A stretch of 64,000 nucleotides of DNA, taken from positions 233,387-297,386 of the forward strand of contig NZ_JAEUZA010000005.1 of the NCBI RefSeq assembly GCF_016798245.1. Reading direction: 5' to 3'. The notes under the pieces are model-generated. The model saw only the letters and a program-made list of their open reading frames with translations, ran no database searches and was not told the origin of the DNA. Position 1 is the first letter of the stretch. Each line of letters begins with the position of its first letter. Positions 60,747 through 64,000 of this stretch are shown piece by piece. This DNA comes from Alkalicoccobacillus gibsonii (GTDB lineage Bacteria; Bacillota; Bacilli; Bacillales; Bacillaceae_D). The position numbers and the translations under genes were made by a program.

Positions 60747-60803
60747 CTTTTGCTACGATACACTTAAGCTATGATATGGTTTTAACATGAGAGGAGCTTT
60801 CCT

Positions 60804-61313
60804 ATGCTACCAGATGATTTAACTAGAGCCTTAAATAAACAAGTAAACTTCGAGCTGTATGCAGCGCATTCCTATACAGCAATTGCTGCCTATTTTGCTA
60901 ACCTAGGTTTTAAAGGATTCAAGAATTTTTTCCTAGTACAAGCAGAGGAAGAGCGATTCCACGCTATGAAAATTTATAACTTCCTGGTTGATGTTGGTGA
61001 ACGAGTCACCATTGAAACATTAGAACAACCTAAGAATCTGTTTCAATCTCCTTTAGAGGCGATCGAACATTCCTTGGCTCAGGAAAAAGATGTGACAAAA
61101 GCCATCTATAAAATTGCCGACCTTGCGACTGATCATAAGGAACACGCAACGATCGCGTTAATGAATTGGTTTGTAGAAGAACAAGTTGAGGAAGAAAGTA
61201 TGTTTCGTGACATGATTGCTAAAGTGAGTCGAATTGATGTCGACAGCAGTGCCTTCATAATGATTGATGCGGAACTTGGTAAGCGTTCCTTTGATGCAGA
61301 AGAAGAACACTAA
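60804..61313 (+). CDS. Ferritin
   Basis: A 169-residue four-helix iron-storage protein. Ferroxidase-site residues appear in NFELYAAHSYTAIAAYF (Glu), AEEERFHAMKIYNFL (Glu and His), and NWFVEEQVEEESMFRDMI (Glu and Gln). It stores iron as a ferric mineral in a 24-mer shell. GAGAGGAG lies upstream of the ATG. Confidence 0.95.
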   Translation: MLPDDLTRALNKQVNFELYAAHSYTAIAAYFANLGFKGFKNFFLVQAEEERFHAMKIYNFLVDVGERVTIETLEQPKNLFQSPLEAIEHSLAQEKDVTKAIYKIADLATDHKEHATIALMNWFVEEQVEEESMFRDMIAKVSRIDVDSSAFIMIDAELGKRSFDAEEEH

Positions 61314-61314
61314 G

Positions 61315-61348
61315 AAAAAGAACAGGACAAGCTGGTCCTGTTCTTTTT
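61315..61348. terminator. Bidirectional terminator after ferritin
   Basis: A 14-bp perfect stem AAAAAGAACAGGAC / GTCCTGTTCTTTTT with a 6-base loop, shared with the convergent S9 peptidase gene. Confidence 0.9.
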
Positions 61349-61351
61349 CTA

Positions 61352-63136
61352 TTAAATGTATTGATTAAAAAACGCTAACACTCTTTCGCTAACCAGGACC
61401 TCATTTGCCTTTTTGGAAAAGCCATGACCTTCATCTTCAAATACAAGGTACTCCACTTCGGTTCCTTGTTCCTTTAAGGATTCAACAATCTGATCAGACT
61501 CTGCTTTCACTACACGTGGATCATTAGCCCCTTGAATGACCAGCATTGGCTTCGTCATTGTAGACAAGTACGTAATTGGAGAATCTTTTGTAAAGCGCTC
61601 CTTATCCTCCACGGGATCCCCTATCCATATCTTCATGATTGGCTTCCAATGCTCTGGAACACTCTCGTAGAAACTAAATAAGTTAGAAACACCGAATATA
61701 TCAACTACTGCCTTAAAGTAGTCTGGGTGACGTCCATGAAGCAATAGGGCCATATATCCACCATAGCTACCCCCCATGAGTAATACCTTATCCTTATCAA
61801 CATGTCCTTGTTCAACCATATAGTCTACACACGCAATGTTATCAAGCCGTGGTCCATAGCCCCAATCCCCTTCAACCATTTTCATGAACTGGGCGCCGTA
61901 GTCGCTAGAGCCTCTGAAGTTCGGTGCAACAATGTTATAGCCTGCATAGACCAAATGCTGAAACATCGCCCTAAAGAATTTCCCCTCAGATGCTTGAGGC
62001 CCGCCATGTGGCCAAAGAATTAAATGCTTATTATCCACTTCAGGTCTTGCTTTAAAATACAGCGTTTCAATCTCTAATTCATCAAAGGATTTGTATGTAA
62101 AGACATCAGGCTCAGCCAACTGATTACGCTCAATCCCAGGTACCTGGATTTGCGTTAGCTCTTCCCACTCATGTCCCTGCTTTAAAACATAGAGGTTATC
62201 AGGTGAAGTTGCCGTGCCTCCTGAAAGATAAACGGTTCCTTTTTTACTTAATACAACTTGTGAAATGCTCGTTACAGGAATGTTTAGTTGTGTGAGCTCC
62301 TGCCTTTTTATTACGAACTGATAAAGCTTCTCCGTCACACCTGTCGTCGCAGATACATAAAGCACCCCTTGATCACGATCAAGCTTTATCGAATGTAGCT
62401 CTGTCCGATCAACTTCTGCTACTTTCCTCATTTCCTTTGCTTCAATATCATAAGTAGCCAAATAATAAAAATCAGCTTGATAATTCGTTGTAAAATAAAT
62501 GGTCGAATCATTTAAAAAGATAGCTTTTCCATAGGTGTAGGATAACTCGGGGTGTTCCACAAGCGGAGTCAGTGCGCTACCATCTATTAAATAAGGAACC
62601 GTATGTGAGTTTGCAAACATCCTTCCGACTACAAGCTTAGAACCGTCTTCGTTCCTAGTTTCTAAGAATGTTGGTGCAATTTCTCCTTTATGAAGAATCT
62701 TCACCTCTCCAGTTTCAAGATGATATGAATTAGTATTCAAGTATGTCTCGTTCTCATTCGTCGTATTATAATAGAGTAATGTACCATCTTCAGAGATCCC
62801 TCTTAGCATGTGGCGTTGCCCTTCATGCGTCACAAGTGGCTTTAAGACCCCACCATTACGAGGCAGTGCATAAATCTGAGTGTTCTCATCTCCATCATGA
62901 TCAAACGATGTAATGATGAACGAACCGTCCTTGCTGTATATTAAGTCATAACAAGCTTGTCCGATGGAAGTCAGTTTATAAGGAAAACGAGAATCTATGT
63001 CCATCCCCCATAGTTCAGGCTCTCCACTTAAATTTGCAGAAAAAATAATCTGATCCTCATCTGGACTTACTGCGAAAACACCTATCTTGATTAACTCAAA
63101 AAACTGTTTAGCTTCTGGATGATCAAACGTAATCAT
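61352..63136 (-). CDS. S9-family prolyl-oligopeptidase-like serine peptidase
   Basis: A 594-residue cytoplasmic peptidase. The N-terminal beta-propeller domain (about 10-340) is followed by an alpha/beta hydrolase domain. The catalytic Ser is in MGGSYGGYMALLL, the Asp in IQGANDPRVVK and the His in EDEGHGFSKK. It cleaves short peptides or acyl-peptides. The ATG at 63136 has AAGGAG upstream; the frame to 63202 is not supported. Confidence 0.93.
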   Translation of the reverse strand: MITFDHPEAKQFFELIKIGVFAVSPDEDQIIFSANLSGEPELWGMDIDSRFPYKLTSIGQACYDLIYSKDGSFIITSFDHDGDENTQIYALPRNGGVLKPLVTHEGQRHMLRGISEDGTLLYYNTTNENETYLNTNSYHLETGEVKILHKGEIAPTFLETRNEDGSKLVVGRMFANSHTVPYLIDGSALTPLVEHPELSYTYGKAIFLNDSTIYFTTNYQADFYYLATYDIEAKEMRKVAEVDRTELHSIKLDRDQGVLYVSATTGVTEKLYQFVIKRQELTQLNIPVTSISQVVLSKKGTVYLSGGTATSPDNLYVLKQGHEWEELTQIQVPGIERNQLAEPDVFTYKSFDELEIETLYFKARPEVDNKHLILWPHGGPQASEGKFFRAMFQHLVYAGYNIVAPNFRGSSDYGAQFMKMVEGDWGYGPRLDNIACVDYMVEQGHVDKDKVLLMGGSYGGYMALLLHGRHPDYFKAVVDIFGVSNLFSFYESVPEHWKPIMKIWIGDPVEDKERFTKDSPITYLSTMTKPMLVIQGANDPRVVKAESDQIVESLKEQGTEVEYLVFEDEGHGFSKKANEVLVSERVLAFFNQYI

Positions 63137-63250
63137 AGCATTCTCCTTAGTGTATGTAAGATTGGAAGTCTTTCCCTTCCTTTCAATTCTAGCATAGTCC
63201 AAGGAATCGAATCGTCATTTTATAAAAAATTCAGATAAATACATACAAAA

Positions 63251-63284
63251 AGATCGCGCATTTCCTATTGAAATGCGCGATCTT
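63251..63284 (-). terminator. Terminator of the 5S gene
   Basis: AGATCGCGCATTTC / GAAATGCGCGATCT, followed by TTTTTG on the minus strand, just after the 5S gene. Confidence 0.9.
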
Positions 63285-63286
63285 AA

Positions 63287-63402
63287 TGCCCGGCAACGTT
63301 CTACTCTCGCAGGGGGAAGCCCCCAACTACCATTGACGCAGAAGAGCTTAACGGCCGTGTTCGGCATGGGAACGGGTGTGACCTCTTCGCTATTGCCACC
63401 GG
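63287..63402 (-). rRNA. rrf: 5S rRNA
   Basis: A 116-base 5S gene. It contains the canonical GAAGAGGTCACACCCGTTCC and CCGAACACGGCCGTTAAGC segments, and the ends TGGCAATA and TTGCCGGGCA pair. No 23S gene precedes it directly: the next element upstream on the strand is a second 5S at 63923. Confidence 0.97.
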
Positions 63403-63922
63403 ACTGTATGTTAGTTTCTCTAACACATGAATTAGAATAACATGTCTAAAGAGACGATGCAACACATTTCGCGAAATTTGTCGTATATTTTTAGAATTGA
63501 TTTTTAACGAGATGATAGTAGGAATGTTGGAGTGGTCTGAGTACAATTGGAGGTTTTTCTTATCGAAAAGAGTGGGATTTTGATTAACTTCTTTCTTGAT
63601 ACGTTGTGAGATCCTTTTAATTGTTCTTGTAAACATTTTAGTGTGTGTTTGGCGGGAGCTTTCTGATATTTGAAGATTGGTCTTGATAAATTGGTATTGC
63701 GCCTTCTTCTTACTATAAGGGGGTGCTTCTTGGTACAAGAAGCTTCCTTCTTAATAGTGTTCATTTGCTTCTTGGTATTGGAGGTTGGTTCTTGTTTGAA
63801 CATGCTGGGGGCTTGGTACTTTCTTCGTTTCGCTTGGTAAAAGGTCCAAAGTTCTTGGTTCTCACACTATTCTTCGTAAAACAAAAAAACCTTCCATCCA
63901 AAGATGAAAGGTTTTTAATCAG
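63403..63922 (-). other. 520-base spacer between two 5S genes
   Basis: No gene with a good ribosome binding site is seen, and no 23S end was found. It contains a terminator after the upstream 5S (63883-63916), an 8-bp hairpin GCTTCTTG / CAAGAAGC at 63725-63743, and several copies of CTTGGTA (for example in GCTTCTTGGTA at 63725 and 63767, and GCTTGGTA at 63811 and 63832). Open frames here lack starts with sites and are judged spurious. Confidence 0.7.
63883..63916 (-). terminator. Terminator after the upstream 5S gene
   Basis: AAAACCTTTCATC pairs with GATGGAAGGTTTT (one mismatch) and is followed by Ts on the minus strand. It should end the upstream rrn transcript before the second 5S. Confidence 0.75.
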
Positions 63923-64000
63923 TGCCCGGCAACGTTCTACTCTCGCAGGGGGAAGCCCCCAACTACCATTGACGCAGAAGAGCTTAACGGCCGTGTTCGG
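63923..64000 (-). rRNA. rrf: 5S rRNA, partial at the window edge
   Basis: The 3-prime 78 bases of a 5S gene, identical over this length to the copy at 63287-63402. It probably closes an rrn operon that lies to the right of the window. Confidence 0.96.

Noticed and set aside
63301..63803. Open frames overlapping the 5S gene and its spacer
   Set aside because: They run into a sure 5S rRNA gene and have no start with a ribosome binding site.

Overview
The window looks like a low-to-moderate GC chromosome segment of an aerobic, spore-forming Bacillaceae, probably an alkaliphilic relative of Bacillus subtilis. Support comes from a YjcZ-type sporulation protein, the conserved Bacillus block thiL-tsaE-tsaB-rimI-tsaD / ydiF / rex-tatA-tatC / ydiK-ydiL / groS-groL, a CIRCE element, sigma-B-type promoters, TTG/GTG starts with strong AGGAGG sites, and acidic extracytoplasmic domains (for example in the PBP). 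Nothing looks like a prophage or plasmid. No transposase and no CRISPR array was seen.

Layout. 0-5.3 kb: cell-wall genes (amidase, YjcZ, a Gly/Tyr-rich protein, a PbpC-like lipoprotein PBP) and a nitroreductase. The pbpC promoter is preceded by a striking array of seven identical hexamers spaced 20-21 bp apart. 5.3-9.9 kb: a BmrCD-type heterodimeric ABC exporter behind a leader-peptide/terminator attenuator, then a GNAT enzyme. 10-12 kb: alpha/beta hydrolase plus GH10 xylanase. 12.1-16.2 kb: a sigma-B-type promoter driving an overlapping three-gene glycosylation operon (csbB, gtrA, yfhO). 16.5-17.3 kb: a secreted precursor with a Gly-zipper, two-Cys C-terminus followed by a tiny two-helix membrane protein, a bacteriocin/immunity candidate. 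17.4-18 kb: bioY with a BirA operator. 18-25.5 kb: GNAT, YfhP, M20 peptidase, an alpha-carbonic anhydrase lacking one zinc histidine, a chemoreceptor and SurE. 25.7-34.8 kb: housekeeping and accessory enzymes (FosB, YhfK, glutamate dehydrogenase, VOC, HAD, SIMPL, HpaB, polysaccharide deacetylase, RpiR regulator) and two micro-genes. 34.9-37.2 kb: a GC-rich Bacillaceae-type intergenic repeat, pbuE under an adenine-type riboswitch, and yvgO with a sigma-B-type promoter. 37.4-42.5 kb: a YtrA-type regulator with an ABC transporter, then xylonate-dehydratase and XylX-like genes. 42.7-57.8 kb: the conserved block, interrupted by an RsbR paralogue, a DoxX protein with a Rex operator, and a 730-residue phosphatase-like membrane protein. 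A DnaA-box cluster lies next to tsaD. 57.9-64 kb: initiator tRNA-Met, a 48-residue membrane protein, paired crcB genes, MgtC, DedA, ferritin, an S9 peptidase and two 5S rRNA genes at the end of an rrn operon entering from the right.

How the parts connect. Four sigma-B-type promoters (csbB, yhfK, yvgO and a secreted 105-residue protein) lie in the same window as an RsbR-type stressosome protein. Rex and a Rex-type operator are about 2.7 kb apart. The xylanase, the xylonate dehydratase and the XylX-like protein suggest oxidative (Weimberg-type) use of xylan-derived pentose. The most unusual signals are the helically phased hexamer array upstream of pbpC, the bacteriocin-like gene pair, and the regulatory dyads upstream of micro-genes. 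All names are by recall of family sequences; no database search was run.
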